Source: an uncultured Lachnospiraceae bacterium (GTDB lineage Bacteria > Bacillota > Clostridia > Lachnospirales > Lachnospiraceae). Taken from it: DNA of 39,978 nt. The DNA lies in NCBI GenBank assembly GCA_947630005.1, contig CANRGB010000015.1, forward strand, positions 1-39,978. The letters run 5' to 3'. Under the pieces are notes generated by a model. It searched no databases. It saw nothing but the letters and a program-made list of their open reading frames with translations, and was not told the origin of the DNA. Below are positions 7,466 to 16,839 of the stretch, one piece after another (position 1 is the stretch's first letter; the number at the start of each line of letters is the position of its first letter). A program made the translations under genes and the position numbers.

Positions 7466-8710
7466 CTAAATCAGCGGATATTTATCTGTCAGCCCTTTCA
7501 CCAGTTCTTTTGCCCTCGCCTTCGCGCTCTCGGTGTCTCCCTCTTTGAGCATCAGCGCAATCGCCTCAGCGATCACTTCCATATCCTCTTCTTTTAATCC
7601 GCGGGAGGTCACGGCCGGAGTTCCGAGGCGGACGCCGCTCGTCACGAACGCGGACTGCGGATCGTTCGGGATTGTGTTTTTATTGCATGTGATATTGACC
7701 GAATCAAGCAGCTTCTCCACTTCTTTTCCCGTCTTTCCCACGCTTGTCAGATCCACCAGCATCAGATGATTGTCCGTGCCGCCGGACACGATGCTGATTC
7801 CGCGGTCCATCAGGCCTTTGCACAGGGTCTTCGCGTTCCTGGCGACATTTTGCTGATATTCCTTGTATTCCGGCTGCATCGCCTCCTTCAGACAGACGGC
7901 CTTTGCCGCGATCACATGCATCAGAGGACCGCCCTGCGTGCCCGGGAAAACCGCTTTGTCAAAATTCACCTTCTTCGCGAACTCCGCGTCGGAAAGGATC
8001 ATGCCTCCGCGCGGTCCGCGCAGCGTCTTGTGCGTCGTCGTCGTGACCACATGCGCGTAGGGAATCGGGCTCGGATGCACGCCTGCGGCCACAAGACCGG
8101 CGATGTGCGCCATATCCACCATCAGATAAGCTCCCACTTCATCCGCGATTTCGCGGAACCGTTTAAAATCGATGATGCGCGCGTAGGCGCTCGCGCCGGC
8201 CACGATCAGCTTCGGCCGGCAGGAAAGCGCGATTTCGCGCACCTTGTCATAATCGATCACTCCATTGTCATTCACCCCATACGGGACAACCTTAAAATAC
8301 GTGCCGGAAAAATTAGCCGGACTTCCGTGAGTCAGATGGCCGCCGTGCGCAAGATTCATTCCCATCACGGTATCCCCCGCTTTCAGCAGGGCAAAAAATA
8401 CCGCCATATTTGCCTGCGCGCCGGAATGCGGCTGTACATTCGCGTAGGTGCAGCCGAAAAGCTCCTTTGCCCTTTCTCTGGCCAGATGTTCGACCACATC
8501 CACACACTCGCAGCCTCCGTAAAATCTCCTGCCAGGATATCCTTCCGCGTATTTGTTTGTCAGAGGACTTCCCATCGCCGCCATCACTGCCTTTGATACC
8601 CAGTTTTCAGATGCGATCAGCTCAATATGGCTGTTCTGCCTCTCCTGCTCAGAAACGATCGCCTCCGCGATCTCAGGATCAACGGCCCTTACTTCTTCCA
8701 GAGTATACAT
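7466..8710 (-). CDS. glyA: Serine hydroxymethyltransferase
   Basis: PLP-dependent cytosolic enzyme that interconverts serine and glycine while loading one-carbon units onto tetrahydrofolate. The 414-residue protein is full length. The PLP lysine is Lys228 in [14 protein letters not shown], the cofactor-binding Asp199/His202 lie in MVDMAHIAG, and the N-terminal SENWVSKAV and [15 protein letters not shown] blocks are typical. The start at 8710 follows GGAGGAGAGACT. It is a single-gene unit with its own consensus-like promoter at 8771-8799 and terminator at 7435-7458, and diverges from the DUF1294 fusion gene. Confidence 0.97.
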   Translation of the reverse strand: MYTLEEVRAVDPEIAEAIVSEQERQNSHIELIASENWVSKAVMAAMGSPLTNKYAEGYPGRRFYGGCECVDVVEHLARERAKELFGCTYANVQPHSGAQANMAVFFALLKAGDTVMGMNLAHGGHLTHGSPANFSGTYFKVVPYGVNDNGVIDYDKVREIALSCRPKLIVAGASAYARIIDFKRFREIADEVGAYLMVDMAHIAGLVAAGVHPSPIPYAHVVTTTTHKTLRGPRGGMILSDAEFAKKVNFDKAVFPGTQGGPLMHVIAAKAVCLKEAMQPEYKEYQQNVARNAKTLCKGLMDRGISIVSGGTDNHLMLVDLTSVGKTGKEVEKLLDSVNITCNKNTIPNDPQSAFVTSGVRLGTPAVTSRGLKEEDMEVIAEAIALMLKEGDTESAKARAKELVKGLTDKYPLI

Positions 8711-8770
8711 AGTCTCTCCTCCAGTTCATTTGCCTTTTCATTCTTTTCCTTTTATAACACTGCATCTGCC

Positions 8771-8799
8771 ATCATACTTTGCTTCCGTATAAAAGTCAA
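8771..8799 (-). promoter_or_regulatory. glyA promoter
   Basis: On the minus strand, -35 TTGACT (8794-8799) and -10 TATGAT (8771-8776) with a 17-bp spacer give a near-consensus sigma-A promoter about 60 bp upstream of glyA. Confidence 0.8.
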
Positions 8800-8867
8800 G
8801 CGAAAAGTCAGCTCTTCGGTTTATATTATCCAAACTGTCGTTTTATAACATTTTATGTCCCATCATG

Positions 8868-8898
8868 TCACTCACAAAAAAATTTTTATATCACTCAC
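8868..8898. repeat. Direct repeat TCACTCAC in the glyA/DUF1294 divergent region
   Basis: The octamer TCACTCAC occurs at 8868-8875 and 8891-8898, 23 bp apart and separated by an A/T run, just upstream of the rightward promoter. It may be a paired regulator site; chance cannot be excluded. Confidence 0.3.
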
Positions 8899-8905
8899 GC
8901 AATAT

Positions 8906-8934
8906 TTGACATTTCGTACACTTTCATATAGAAT
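8906..8934 (+). promoter_or_regulatory. Promoter of the DUF1294 fusion gene
   Basis: TTGACA (8906-8911) and TAGAAT (8929-8934) are 17 bp apart, a near-perfect sigma-A promoter 46 bp before the start at 8981. Confidence 0.85.
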
Positions 8935-8980
8935 AGTAGTATGTTTTAAATCATATGGTATGCATCCGGGAGGTCTTTTT

Positions 8981-10273
8981 ATGAATATCATTTTGATATG
9001 CTATGTGATTATCAGCAATTTAATCGGTTTTCTGTTGATGGGGATTGATAAGTTGAAGGCGAAACGCCGCAGATACCGGATTCCGGAAAAGACCCTGTTT
9101 ATGACCGCCCTCCTGGGAGGGAGCATCGGAATACTCGTCGGAATGTACCTGTTCCGGCACAAGACGCGGCATCGCTCTTTTGTGCTTGGCATACCTCTGA
9201 TCCTGGTCGTCCAGCTTATCCTGGGGGGAAGTGCGCTCTCATTAAACCGCAGGCACATGGAAAGCCCCGCGCAGGCCGTCAGATATGAGCTGGAACGGAT
9301 CCGGAAACTGGACGAGAATGCCATACAGTCATTCATATCCTACAAGAGCCTTACCAGCGCGCAGATAATCCCGGGGGAGGCGGGACCTGAGGCGGCGCAG
9401 GTCATCCAGCTCTTTTTCAAAAATTTTAAATACAAAATTCTTGAAGAAACGATCACCGATGACCAGGCCGAGGTCCGGGCCAGCATCACCAATCTCAACA
9501 CCGCCGCCCTCGCGCGCGACCTCCGCATGAAAATCCTGCGGCAGTCCGTCAGCATCTACCCGGATTCCGCCGCGCTCACCACCACCGGGGACTACTACCG
9601 GCTTCTTCTCGACACCCTGGAGCAGAATGACTACGGAAAGTCCGAGACGACGGCCTGTTTCCATCTGAAAAAGGAAGAGAGCGGATGGACGATCCTCGCG
9701 GACGATCAGCTGGAAGACGAGCTGGTAAGCAGATTTATCACCCATATCAACGATCCCTACCTGCTCTCCCCGCGCACAGTGCTCGAAGCGTATCTCGACG
9801 CGTTCGGCGCGCTCAGCGGGGCGCAGTGGAAGGATTTTCTCAGCATCAGCGACGTTTTTGCCACCTATAACGCAGAATACAGTCCTCTGATCGACGAAGA
9901 GTATACCGACCAGATCGCGGACTGCTTTGCCTACGAGATCCTTCAGTGCCGCAAGGACGGCAGCACGGTCCTCGCGGACGTGCGCGTCACGAGCCTGGAT
10001 CTTAGCTCTGTTCTCGGGATCTACCGAAGTTCCCTGCTCAGCTACGCGGACACGCTCCAGTCCGTCAAGGACGACAAAACGGAAGCTTCCAATGAAATGT
10101 CCCGCCTTCTGCTGGAAGCGCTGCGGCAGAACAATAAAACGGCTTCCACCGACGTCACTCTGACAATGACAAACGATGGAAGCACCTGGAACGTCACCTT
10201 TGGCGAGGAATTTACAAACGCGCTGATGGGAAACGCCTCGGACGCGATCGATCTTTTTGCCTCCGCCGGCTGA
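8981..10273 (+). CDS. DUF1294 membrane domain fused to a large C-terminal extracytoplasmic domain
   Basis: I chose the ATG at 8981 (430 residues) because GGGAGG lies 7 bases upstream and the promoter at 8906-8934 precedes it; an earlier in-frame ATG at 8855 lies upstream of that promoter. Residues 1-85 are a DUF1294 (YsdA-like) domain: two hydrophobic segments around the motif MGIDKLKAK...RIPE, then GGSIGILVGMYLFRHKTRH and GIP. Stand-alone DUF1294 proteins are about 90 residues. The remaining 340 residues, after a third hydrophobic stretch, are soluble and look like two related alpha/beta units similar to NTF2-like lipoprotein domains of gut Firmicutes. Its function is unknown. It converges on the HD-GYP gene with a 7-bp gap. 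Confidence 0.75.
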   Translation: MNIILICYVIISNLIGFLLMGIDKLKAKRRRYRIPEKTLFMTALLGGSIGILVGMYLFRHKTRHRSFVLGIPLILVVQLILGGSALSLNRRHMESPAQAVRYELERIRKLDENAIQSFISYKSLTSAQIIPGEAGPEAAQVIQLFFKNFKYKILEETITDDQAEVRASITNLNTAALARDLRMKILRQSVSIYPDSAALTTTGDYYRLLLDTLEQNDYGKSETTACFHLKKEESGWTILADDQLEDELVSRFITHINDPYLLSPRTVLEAYLDAFGALSGAQWKDFLSISDVFATYNAEYSPLIDEEYTDQIADCFAYEILQCRKDGSTVLADVRVTSLDLSSVLGIYRSSLLSYADTLQSVKDDKTEASNEMSRLLLEALRQNNKTASTDVTLTMTNDGSTWNVTFGEEFTNALMGNASDAIDLFASAG

Positions 10274-10280
10274 GGCCGCC

Positions 10281-10925
10281 TCACCCCTGAAGCAGCGACG
10301 ACACATCCGGATAGTGCCGGTCCACAATCTCCTCGAGATCCTGCACGTTCATGATCTTCTCGAGATCGCCGCTGTGGACGACCCGCATAAACGCCAGAAA
10401 CACCCGCACGTCAAAATCTTTTGACTCTTCGATCATCAGATCCACCGCCGTATCCACATCGAAAGACTGCCGGTACGGACGGTTTGAAGTCAGAGCGGCA
10501 AATACGTCGCAGACCCGCAGGATCCGCGCCCCGAACGGAATCTCGTCCCGCGTGAGATTTTTCGGATAGCCGGAGCCGTCACAGTTCTCGTGATGATGCC
10601 GCACCATCTCCACGATCTTCTGCGGATAGCCCTCTTTTTCCAGAATATCCGCGCCAAAGCTCGCGTGCCATCGGACGTACCGCATCTCCTCGACCGTCAG
10701 GGTCTCCTCCTCATGTCCATATACATATTTCGCAAGCTCCAGTTTCCCGATATCGTGCAGGAACCCGGCCACGGCCAGCTCATGGCATTCTTCCTGGGAA
10801 AGGCCCAGCTCCTGCGCGACCCGGTACGCCAGATTGCTGACGCAGATACTGTGCGAAATCTCCTTTGCCACGTTGATCCGTATGATGGGATACTTTTTCC
10901 TGTATTCCTGAATCGCCTCACTCAT
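10281..10925 (-). CDS. HD-GYP domain phosphohydrolase
   Basis: A 214-residue single-domain HD-GYP protein. It carries HDIGK at residues 57-61, His87, the diagnostic HHENCDGSGYP at 111-121, and ARILRVCDVFAALTSNRPYR at 133-152. These metal ligands predict cyclic-di-GMP or related cyclic-nucleotide phosphodiesterase activity, though some family members act on other substrates. No receiver, GAF or membrane segment is present, so the input signal is unknown. I prefer the ATG at 10925, which overlaps the hemZ stop by 8 bp and follows GGGGACTGC; an in-frame ATG at 10949 would lie deeper inside hemZ. It is the last gene of the apt-rel-MBL-hemZ unit. Confidence 0.85.
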   Translation of the reverse strand: MSEAIQEYRKKYPIIRINVAKEISHSICVSNLAYRVAQELGLSQEECHELAVAGFLHDIGKLELAKYVYGHEEETLTVEEMRYVRWHASFGADILEKEGYPQKIVEMVRHHHENCDGSGYPKNLTRDEIPFGARILRVCDVFAALTSNRPYRQSFDVDTAVDLMIEESKDFDVRVFLAFMRVVHSGDLEKIMNVQDLEEIVDRHYPDVSSLLQG

Positions 10926-12435
10926 GCAGTCCCCGTCTTTTCCTTTCAATCATTTCATCAATCCGTTCAATATAATTTTTGATATCCTTCACATTCTCGA
11001 TCCGCTCGATCCTGTCTTTCTCCCACACCAGTTTCGTGGAGCCCCCGGCGCCCAGCGCCAGAATGCTCTGTACTTCCTCCATGATCAGAATATTATAAAT
11101 GCCCGCCTTCCCTTCTTTCGCGTAGCCGACGTTCTCAAAATTTCCGGCCATGTTTTTCTGGCGGTACAGATAATACGGGCTGTGGCCGCCCGACGCCGCG
11201 AGAAAGGCCATCATATCCATGATCTCCCGGTTGTTCGTAAAGGTCATCTCCCTGTGCTCATCCTTGAACAGGCGCAGCCTGGCCGCACGCTTAACCGCGA
11301 GGGAATGTACCGTGATGCTGTCCGGATCAAGCGCGAGCACCTCACGCATCGTGTGCTCCATCTCCGCCTTCCCCTCTCCCGGAAGGCCGACGATCAGGTC
11401 CATATTGATGTTGTCGAACCCGAGCCGGCGCGCCAGGGCAAACGCCTCTTTCGTCTCCTCGACCGTATGCTTTCGCCCGATAAAATCAAGCGTCTTCTGG
11501 TTCATCGTCTGCGGATTGATCGAGATACGGCTTACCTTATGCCTGCGGAGGACTTCCAGCTTTTCCCGCGTGATGCTGTCCGGCCTGCCGGCCTCCACCG
11601 TGAACTCCAGCAGATGGCTGTAGTCAAAATGTTCCTCAAGTGTCGTAAGCAGGCGCTCCAGCTGATACGGCTCCAGCGTCGTCGGCGTCCCTCCTCCGAT
11701 GTAGACCGTATTCAGCGTCTTGTGCGCGAACTCCTCCGACGCGTACGCGATCTCCCGGCAGAGCGCGTCCAGATAGGTATCCACCCGGTCCTTCCAGAGA
11801 TACAGAGGGCTTGAGCTGAACGAGCAGTACAGGCAGATGCTCGGGCAGAACGGAATCCCGACATACAGGCTGTAGCCGTTCTCATAGTCGATGTCCTTCA
11901 GGATATGCCGCTCACGGTTCGCGATCGCGATCGCAAGCGCGGTCTTCTCATTGCTCGTGTAATAGGTCTCGCGCATATAACGCGCGATATCCACATTCCT
12001 CCAGCCCTCCTCGAGAAGGCTCATCGGTATCTTTGTCGGCCTGATCCCCGTCAGGTTCCCCCAGGGAAGCTCCTGGCCCGTGTACGCGCTCAGAAGGCGG
12101 TAAAGCATCTGCTTCAGGACCTTCTTGACTTCTCTGCGGTCCTTCCGCTCATCCGTCAGCGGGCCGCAGATCCTGGTCTCCTCCCCGGCAGTACTTCCGC
12201 CGGCCGTTATTAACTGTATGGAAAGTGCTGTTGACCCGCTGTTCTCCTCTGCGCCGGAGCCGTCATCCGGCCTTTGCGGCGCAAAAAGAACGATCACTGT
12301 CAGCAGCACTTCTTCTTCCGGCATCCGCTCCGGAAGCGTTTCAAAGACCTGAACCGTCTCTTCCGGATAAAATGCCTTGATCAGAGTATATACGTCATAC
12401 TCGAAATTCTGTCTGTCTAACTGTACCTTTATCAT
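10918..12435 (-). CDS. hemZ: HemZ, radical SAM coproporphyrinogen III oxidase-like protein
   Basis: A 505-residue radical SAM protein of the anaerobic coproporphyrinogen dehydrogenase family. Cys197, Cys201 and Cys204 in PFCPSICLYC bind the 4Fe-4S cluster; YIGGGTPTTL and INMDLIVGLPGEG are the usual downstream blocks. The first 180 residues are the extension specific to HemZ rather than HemN. In Bacillus HemZ is linked to anaerobic heme synthesis; in anaerobes that lack heme its substrate is uncertain. The start at 12435 comes one base after the MBL stop (TGATATG), with GAGGTATAAT in the MBL coding end as ribosome site, so the two are coupled. Confidence 0.93.
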   Translation of the reverse strand: MIKVQLDRQNFEYDVYTLIKAFYPEETVQVFETLPERMPEEEVLLTVIVLFAPQRPDDGSGAEENSGSTALSIQLITAGGSTAGEETRICGPLTDERKDRREVKKVLKQMLYRLLSAYTGQELPWGNLTGIRPTKIPMSLLEEGWRNVDIARYMRETYYTSNEKTALAIAIANRERHILKDIDYENGYSLYVGIPFCPSICLYCSFSSSPLYLWKDRVDTYLDALCREIAYASEEFAHKTLNTVYIGGGTPTTLEPYQLERLLTTLEEHFDYSHLLEFTVEAGRPDSITREKLEVLRRHKVSRISINPQTMNQKTLDFIGRKHTVEETKEAFALARRLGFDNINMDLIVGLPGEGKAEMEHTMREVLALDPDSITVHSLAVKRAARLRLFKDEHREMTFTNNREIMDMMAFLAASGGHSPYYLYRQKNMAGNFENVGYAKEGKAGIYNILIMEEVQSILALGAGGSTKLVWEKDRIERIENVKDIKNYIERIDEMIERKRRGLHE

Positions 12436-12436
12436 A

Positions 12437-13066
12437 TCAGTATGGATTATACCTCTTTTCGTATCCGATGCTTGTCGTCACGTCATGCCCCGGATACACC
12501 TTAACATCCTCCGGCAGCACAAACAGCTTCTCATGAATCGACGCGCGCAGTTCTCCCATGCTTCCGGTCGGCAGATCGGTCCTCCCGACCGAACAGCAGA
12601 ACAGCGTATCGCCCGAGAACAGCGCCTTTTCCTCTTCGATGTAGTAGCAGACTCCTCCTGCCGTATGGCCCGGCGTATGTATGACCTGAATGTCAAAGCC
12701 GGCCAGGCTGAGCGTTTCGCCGTCCCGGACCACATGATCAGCGGAAGCGGAAACGCCTCTGCCGATCAGGAGAAGAGAGGCGTTCAGCCGTTCGTCCCGC
12801 ATGAGCTCCCGGTCCGCGGTATGGATAAAGACCGGTATTTTATAGCGGGACGCCAGTCCGTCCACCGCCCCGATGTGATCAAAGTGGCCGTGCGTCAGCA
12901 GGATCGCCGAGGGAGAGGCCCCCAGCTCCTCAATCCTGCGGACGATGCGCGCGCCCTCGCCGGCAGGGTCAATGATCAGCAGCTCTTTGCTCTCGCGGTT
13001 CAGCGCGAAATAGCAGTTCGTCTCCGCGATTCCAAGTACAAGCATTTCCACCTGAAGTTTTCCCAT
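12437..13066 (-). CDS. MBL-fold metallo-hydrolase (glyoxalase II-like)
   Basis: A 209-residue stand-alone metallo-beta-lactamase fold protein. The dinuclear metal motif THGHFDH is at residues 58-64, followed by HTPGHTAGG, the bridging Asp in FSGDTLF, and the last His in YPGHD. This is the compact YcbL-like group of glyoxalase II relatives that hydrolyse thioesters such as acylglutathione or acylated thiols; the native substrate here is not known. It lies between rel and hemZ, a position found commonly in Lachnospiraceae, and is translationally coupled to hemZ. Confidence 0.9.
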   Translation of the reverse strand: MGKLQVEMLVLGIAETNCYFALNRESKELLIIDPAGEGARIVRRIEELGASPSAILLTHGHFDHIGAVDGLASRYKIPVFIHTADRELMRDERLNASLLLIGRGVSASADHVVRDGETLSLAGFDIQVIHTPGHTAGGVCYYIEEEKALFSGDTLFCCSVGRTDLPTGSMGELRASIHEKLFVLPEDVKVYPGHDVTTSIGYEKRYNPY

Positions 13067-13120
13067 TGTCCCGTCATTCCTTTCTGTCCGCCGCAGAAAA
13101 CGGACGCCGTTCCCGCGGGC

Positions 13121-15424
13121 TTACCCCGCCGTTCTCTCAATATCGATCACGCTGTCCACCTGGCGTATCTTTTCGATCAGATAGTTCAGCACATTCTTGT
13201 CCGTCACATTGAAAGACATGGAGATCGTCGCGATCCCCTGCCTGCTTGTGCGCGTATTGACCGACATCACATCGATCCTGCGCTCCGTGAAGATCTTCGT
13301 GATATCGACGAGCAGGCCGATCCGGTTGTTCCCGTAGATCACGATCTCCGCGAGGTACAGTCCCTTGCCGTTTCCGACCGCTTCCTTCTGCCACTCCGCC
13401 TCGATCAGGCGCTCCCTCTCAATCTCCGGGAGATTGATCACGTTCACGCAGTCCGTGCGGTGAACGGTGACGCCGCGCCCTCTCGTGACAAAACCGACGA
13501 TCTCATCGCCCGGAATCGGGCTGCAGCATTTCGCGAAGCGGACCGAGACGTCGTCGATCCCGCGGACCGTAATGCCGCCCGCCGACTTCGTCATCATCAC
13601 CGGGGAAGCTTCCTTCGCGTTCTGGAAAGCCTCCGCGATCTCCTCATCCGTGATCTCCTTGCGGTGATCGCGCTCATAACCCTCAAGAAGCTTGTTGACG
13701 ACCTGCCCTTCCTTGAGACCGCCGTGTCCGACCGCCGCGAGCGCGGAATCCCAGTCCCGGAAGCCGTACTTTGTGAGCACGCGCTCCATGTACTCCGGCT
13801 TCATCAGGTCCGAAAGCACAAGGCCCTTTGAACGGCAGTAGGATGCGATCATTTCCTTCCCTTTTACGATGTTGTCTTCCTTGAGCTCCTGCTTGAACCA
13901 CTGGTTGATCTTGCTGCGCGCCTGCGCGCTCTTGACGATCTTCAGCCAGTCGCGGCTCGGTCCTCTGGAATTCTGGGAGGTAATGACCTCGATGCGGTCC
14001 CCGTTCTGGATCACGTAATCGATCGTCACAAGCTTGCCGTTGACGCGGGCCCCGATCATCCGGTTCCCCACGGCGCTGTGGATGCTGTAGGCGAAATCGA
14101 TCGGCGTGGAACCGTTCGGAAGGTTCTTGACATCGCCGGCCGGCGTAAAGCAGTAGACGCTCTCCTGGAAGACGTCGAGGTCGCTCTTTAAGAGGCTGAT
14201 AAACTCCCTGTTGTCCGACATCTGCCAGTCAAGCACCTGTCTCAGCCAGCTCAGCTTCTCCTCTTCCTTCTTGTCCACGCTCTTCTTGCCGTCCGCGGAC
14301 TCCTTGTATTTCCAGTGCGCCGCGATTCCGTATTCCGCCGTGCGGTGCATCTCGAACGTGCGGATCTGGATCTCGAACGGCTGGCCGTTCGGGCCGATCA
14401 GCGTCGTGTGCAGCGACTGGTACATGTTCTGTTTCGGCATCGCGATATAATCCTTGAAGCGGCCCGGAATCGGCTTATACATCTCATGGATCACGCCGAG
14501 CGCCGCGTAACAGTCTTTCACCGTGTCCACGATGATGCGCACCGCGAACAGGTCGTAAATCTGATCCAGCGTTTTCTGCTGGTTTACCATTTTCTTGTAA
14601 ATGCTGAAGAAATGCTTCACGCGCCCGTCGATCTGAGCGCGGATGCCGGCGGCCTCGATATGGTGCCGGACTTCCTCCACGATCCCGTTGACAAACGCCT
14701 GGCGCGCGTCCTTTTTGATCGCGATCTTCTCGACCAGGTCGTAATAGACCTCCGGCTCGAGGTATTTGAGCGACAGATCGTCCAGCTCCACCTTGATCTT
14801 GGAGATACCGAGGCGGTGCGCGATCGGCGCGTAGATATCCATCGTCTCGCGTGCCTTCTCTTTCTGCTTCTCGGGACGCATGTATTTCAGCGTGCGCATA
14901 TTGTGCAGGCGGTCCGCCAGCTTGATCAGGATCACGCGGATGTCCTTCGCCATCGCGAGGAACATCTTTCTCAGGTTTTCGGCCTGCACCTCCACCTTGT
15001 CGGCTGAATAGGACAGCTGGCCCAGCTTTGTGACGCCGTCCACGAGAAGCTCCACCTCGCTGCCGAACTCCTGCCGGAGTTCCTCCGATGTCATGACCGT
15101 ATCTTCCACCACATCGTGCAGCAGTCCTGCCACGATCGTCTCCTTGTCAAGCTCAAGATCCGCCAGAATGATCGCAACGCACAGCGGATGGATGATATAA
15201 GGCTCTCCCGACTTCCTGAGCTGTCCATCGTGCGCTTCATAGGCGATCCGGTACGCTTTCTCGATCATGGATATATCATCGGACGGATGGTATTTCCTGA
15301 CACCTGCGATCAACTCATCATACAGGACATCAGGACTCGTAAAGTCCTTCATCGTCTTTACATTTGCATCCACTTTCTTGATTTCATCGATTTGTTCCTG
15401 TTCTGTCTTCGTATCCAAAGGCAT
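13121..15424 (-). CDS. relA: Bifunctional (p)ppGpp synthetase/hydrolase RelA/SpoT
   Basis: The stringent-response alarmone enzyme. The 767 residues hold, in order, an HD hydrolase domain (HP at about 81 and HDVVEDT near 105, with ADRLHNMRTL), a synthetase domain (KDYIAMPKQNMYQSLHT and EIQIRTFEMH), a TGS domain starting near FTPAGDVKNLPNGSTPIDFAYSIH, a zinc-finger-like conserved segment with CCSPIPGD, and a C-terminal ACT domain. Both catalytic domains keep their key motifs, so it should make and degrade (p)ppGpp. The start at 15424 follows GGTGGTGATC. apt is 39 bp upstream, the usual Firmicute apt-rel pair, linking purine salvage to alarmone supply. Confidence 0.96.
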   Translation of the reverse strand: MPLDTKTEQEQIDEIKKVDANVKTMKDFTSPDVLYDELIAGVRKYHPSDDISMIEKAYRIAYEAHDGQLRKSGEPYIIHPLCVAIILADLELDKETIVAGLLHDVVEDTVMTSEELRQEFGSEVELLVDGVTKLGQLSYSADKVEVQAENLRKMFLAMAKDIRVILIKLADRLHNMRTLKYMRPEKQKEKARETMDIYAPIAHRLGISKIKVELDDLSLKYLEPEVYYDLVEKIAIKKDARQAFVNGIVEEVRHHIEAAGIRAQIDGRVKHFFSIYKKMVNQQKTLDQIYDLFAVRIIVDTVKDCYAALGVIHEMYKPIPGRFKDYIAMPKQNMYQSLHTTLIGPNGQPFEIQIRTFEMHRTAEYGIAAHWKYKESADGKKSVDKKEEEKLSWLRQVLDWQMSDNREFISLLKSDLDVFQESVYCFTPAGDVKNLPNGSTPIDFAYSIHSAVGNRMIGARVNGKLVTIDYVIQNGDRIEVITSQNSRGPSRDWLKIVKSAQARSKINQWFKQELKEDNIVKGKEMIASYCRSKGLVLSDLMKPEYMERVLTKYGFRDWDSALAAVGHGGLKEGQVVNKLLEGYERDHRKEITDEEIAEAFQNAKEASPVMMTKSAGGITVRGIDDVSVRFAKCCSPIPGDEIVGFVTRGRGVTVHRTDCVNVINLPEIERERLIEAEWQKEAVGNGKGLYLAEIVIYGNNRIGLLVDITKIFTERRIDVMSVNTRTSRQGIATISMSFNVTDKNVLNYLIEKIRQVDSVIDIERTAG

Positions 15425-15463
15425 CTGATCACCACCCTTGCTTCCAGCAGGCTTTACGGCCTG

Positions 15464-15988
15464 CTACTTTCCTTCATAACAGATCACGGATTCCACATCG
15501 TAACCCGCGAGCTTCTCTCTGCCTTTAAGTCCCGCAAGCTCCATCAGAAATACGATCTTTACGACTTTCCCGCCAAGCTCCTCAACCAGCTGCGCGGCCG
15601 CTTCGATCGTCCCGCCTGTCGCGATCAGATCGTCGATCAGGACGACTCGCTGGCCAGGCTTTATGGCATCCTTATGCATCTCGATCGCCGCCGTCCCGTA
15701 TTCAAGCGCGTACTCCTTCGAAACGGTCTCGCAGGGCAGCTTTCCCTTCTTTCTGACGGGAACAAACGGCTTATGGAGATTATACGCTACCGGAACCCCG
15801 AAAATGAATCCTCGCGACTCCGTACCCGCCACCACGTCAAAGTCGAGGCCCTTCAGCTTCTCCTGAATCAGATCAATCGAGAGCTTCAGCCCGTCCGCAT
15901 CCTGCAGAATACTCGTTACATCTCTGAAAATAATCCCCGGTTCCGGAAAATCCGGTATACTTCTTACGTACTCTTCAATCTTTTTCAT
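15464..15988 (-). CDS. apt: Adenine phosphoribosyltransferase
   Basis: Purine-salvage enzyme making AMP from adenine and PRPP in the cytosol. I chose the ATG at 15988 (174 residues, MKKIEEYVRSIPDFPEPGI) because GGAGAGGGAAG lies just upstream and the length is typical; an upstream in-frame ATG would add an unconserved stretch. The PRPP-binding loop is VVLIDDLIATGGT near residues 118-130, and AGTESRGFIFG and VRKKGKLP are family blocks. It is the first gene of the rel operon, read from the promoter at 16170-16198. Confidence 0.95.
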   Translation of the reverse strand: MKKIEEYVRSIPDFPEPGIIFRDVTSILQDADGLKLSIDLIQEKLKGLDFDVVAGTESRGFIFGVPVAYNLHKPFVPVRKKGKLPCETVSKEYALEYGTAAIEMHKDAIKPGQRVVLIDDLIATGGTIEAAAQLVEELGGKVVKIVFLMELAGLKGREKLAGYDVESVICYEGK

Positions 15989-16169
15989 TCTTCCCTCTCC
16001 TTTGTTTTTCATACGGCCGCCGCGAAATCTGCCGGAAGCTTTCCATCCTGCGGACACGGCCTCCCGCCGGATCCGTCATCCCGCGGAACGCTTCATCCGG
16101 CCCGGAATGTACGCCGCCGGCGCACAGTGCAGGGCGCAAAAACTTTACGGTATCAAAAAAGTAACCTCA

Positions 16170-16198
16170 AGTATAACATCACCTGACATTTTTCGCAA
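16170..16198 (-). promoter_or_regulatory. Promoter of the apt-rel-hemZ operon
   Basis: On the minus strand, -35 TTGCGA (16193-16198) and -10 TATACT (16170-16175) with a 17-bp spacer, starting directly after the tdk stop codon. The leader to apt is about 175 bases and GC-rich; I see no named riboswitch in it. Confidence 0.7.
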
Positions 16199-16202
16199 GC
16201 CT

Positions 16203-16763
16203 TCATCCAAGTTTTTCTTCTTTATAATGCTTTCTGCACAGCGCCACATAGCTCTCATTGCCGCCGAGAAACAGCTGTTCCCCGTCTTTTACGATCTTTC
16301 CGCCGCAGATCCGCGTATTGCAGCTCGCCGCGCGGCCGCACCAGCAGACCGTTTTCAGCTCCTCGATCACGTCCGCCCAGGCCAGCAGCCACTTCGATCC
16401 CTCGAACAGATTTCTCTGAAAATCCGTCCGCAGCCCGTAGCAGATCACCGGAATATCCAGATCGTCCACGATATGCACAAAAAACTCAATATCACTCTTT
16501 TCGCAGAACTGTGCCTCGTCGACGATCACGCAGTCATATTCCGCGATCCGTTCATCCTCCATCCCGGTCAGCTCATCCACAAACCGGCACGCGTGCGAAA
16601 GCCCGATCCTGCTTTTGATGACCGACTCCCCGTCCCGCGTATCGATCCGCGGCTTCACAAGAAGCGCGCGCTTCCCGCGCTCCCGGTAATTATACTCCAC
16701 CATCAGGGCATTGGCCGTCTTGGAACTCCCCATCGCGCCATGCCTGAAATACAATCTGGCCAT
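16203..16763 (-). CDS. tdk: Thymidine kinase
   Basis: A type II (TK1-like) thymidine kinase of 186 residues. The P-loop is GAMGSSKT at 9-16, Walker B/catalytic DEAQF at 82-86, and GLRTDF at 110-115. Zinc ligands are Cys140, Cys142/Cys148 and the C-terminal CRKH, although the spacing of the first pair is slightly unusual. It phosphorylates thymidine for dTTP salvage, complementing ThyX encoded elsewhere in the window. The start at 16763 follows AGGGAGATACAGT. Confidence 0.94.
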   Translation of the reverse strand: MARLYFRHGAMGSSKTANALMVEYNYRERGKRALLVKPRIDTRDGESVIKSRIGLSHACRFVDELTGMEDERIAEYDCVIVDEAQFCEKSDIEFFVHIVDDLDIPVICYGLRTDFQRNLFEGSKWLLAWADVIEELKTVCWCGRAASCNTRICGGKIVKDGEQLFLGGNESYVALCRKHYKEEKLG

Positions 16764-16839
16764 ACTGTATCTCCCTATTTTTCAATACTTTTTCCGGAGA
16801 AAGTCCGGCTTCATTTTTCGCCGTTCCTTATCCGTGGTT

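Noticed and set aside
12377-13831. Plus-strand frame of 484 codons opposite MBL and rel genes
   Set aside because: Antisense shadow; both minus-strand genes have intact catalytic motifs.
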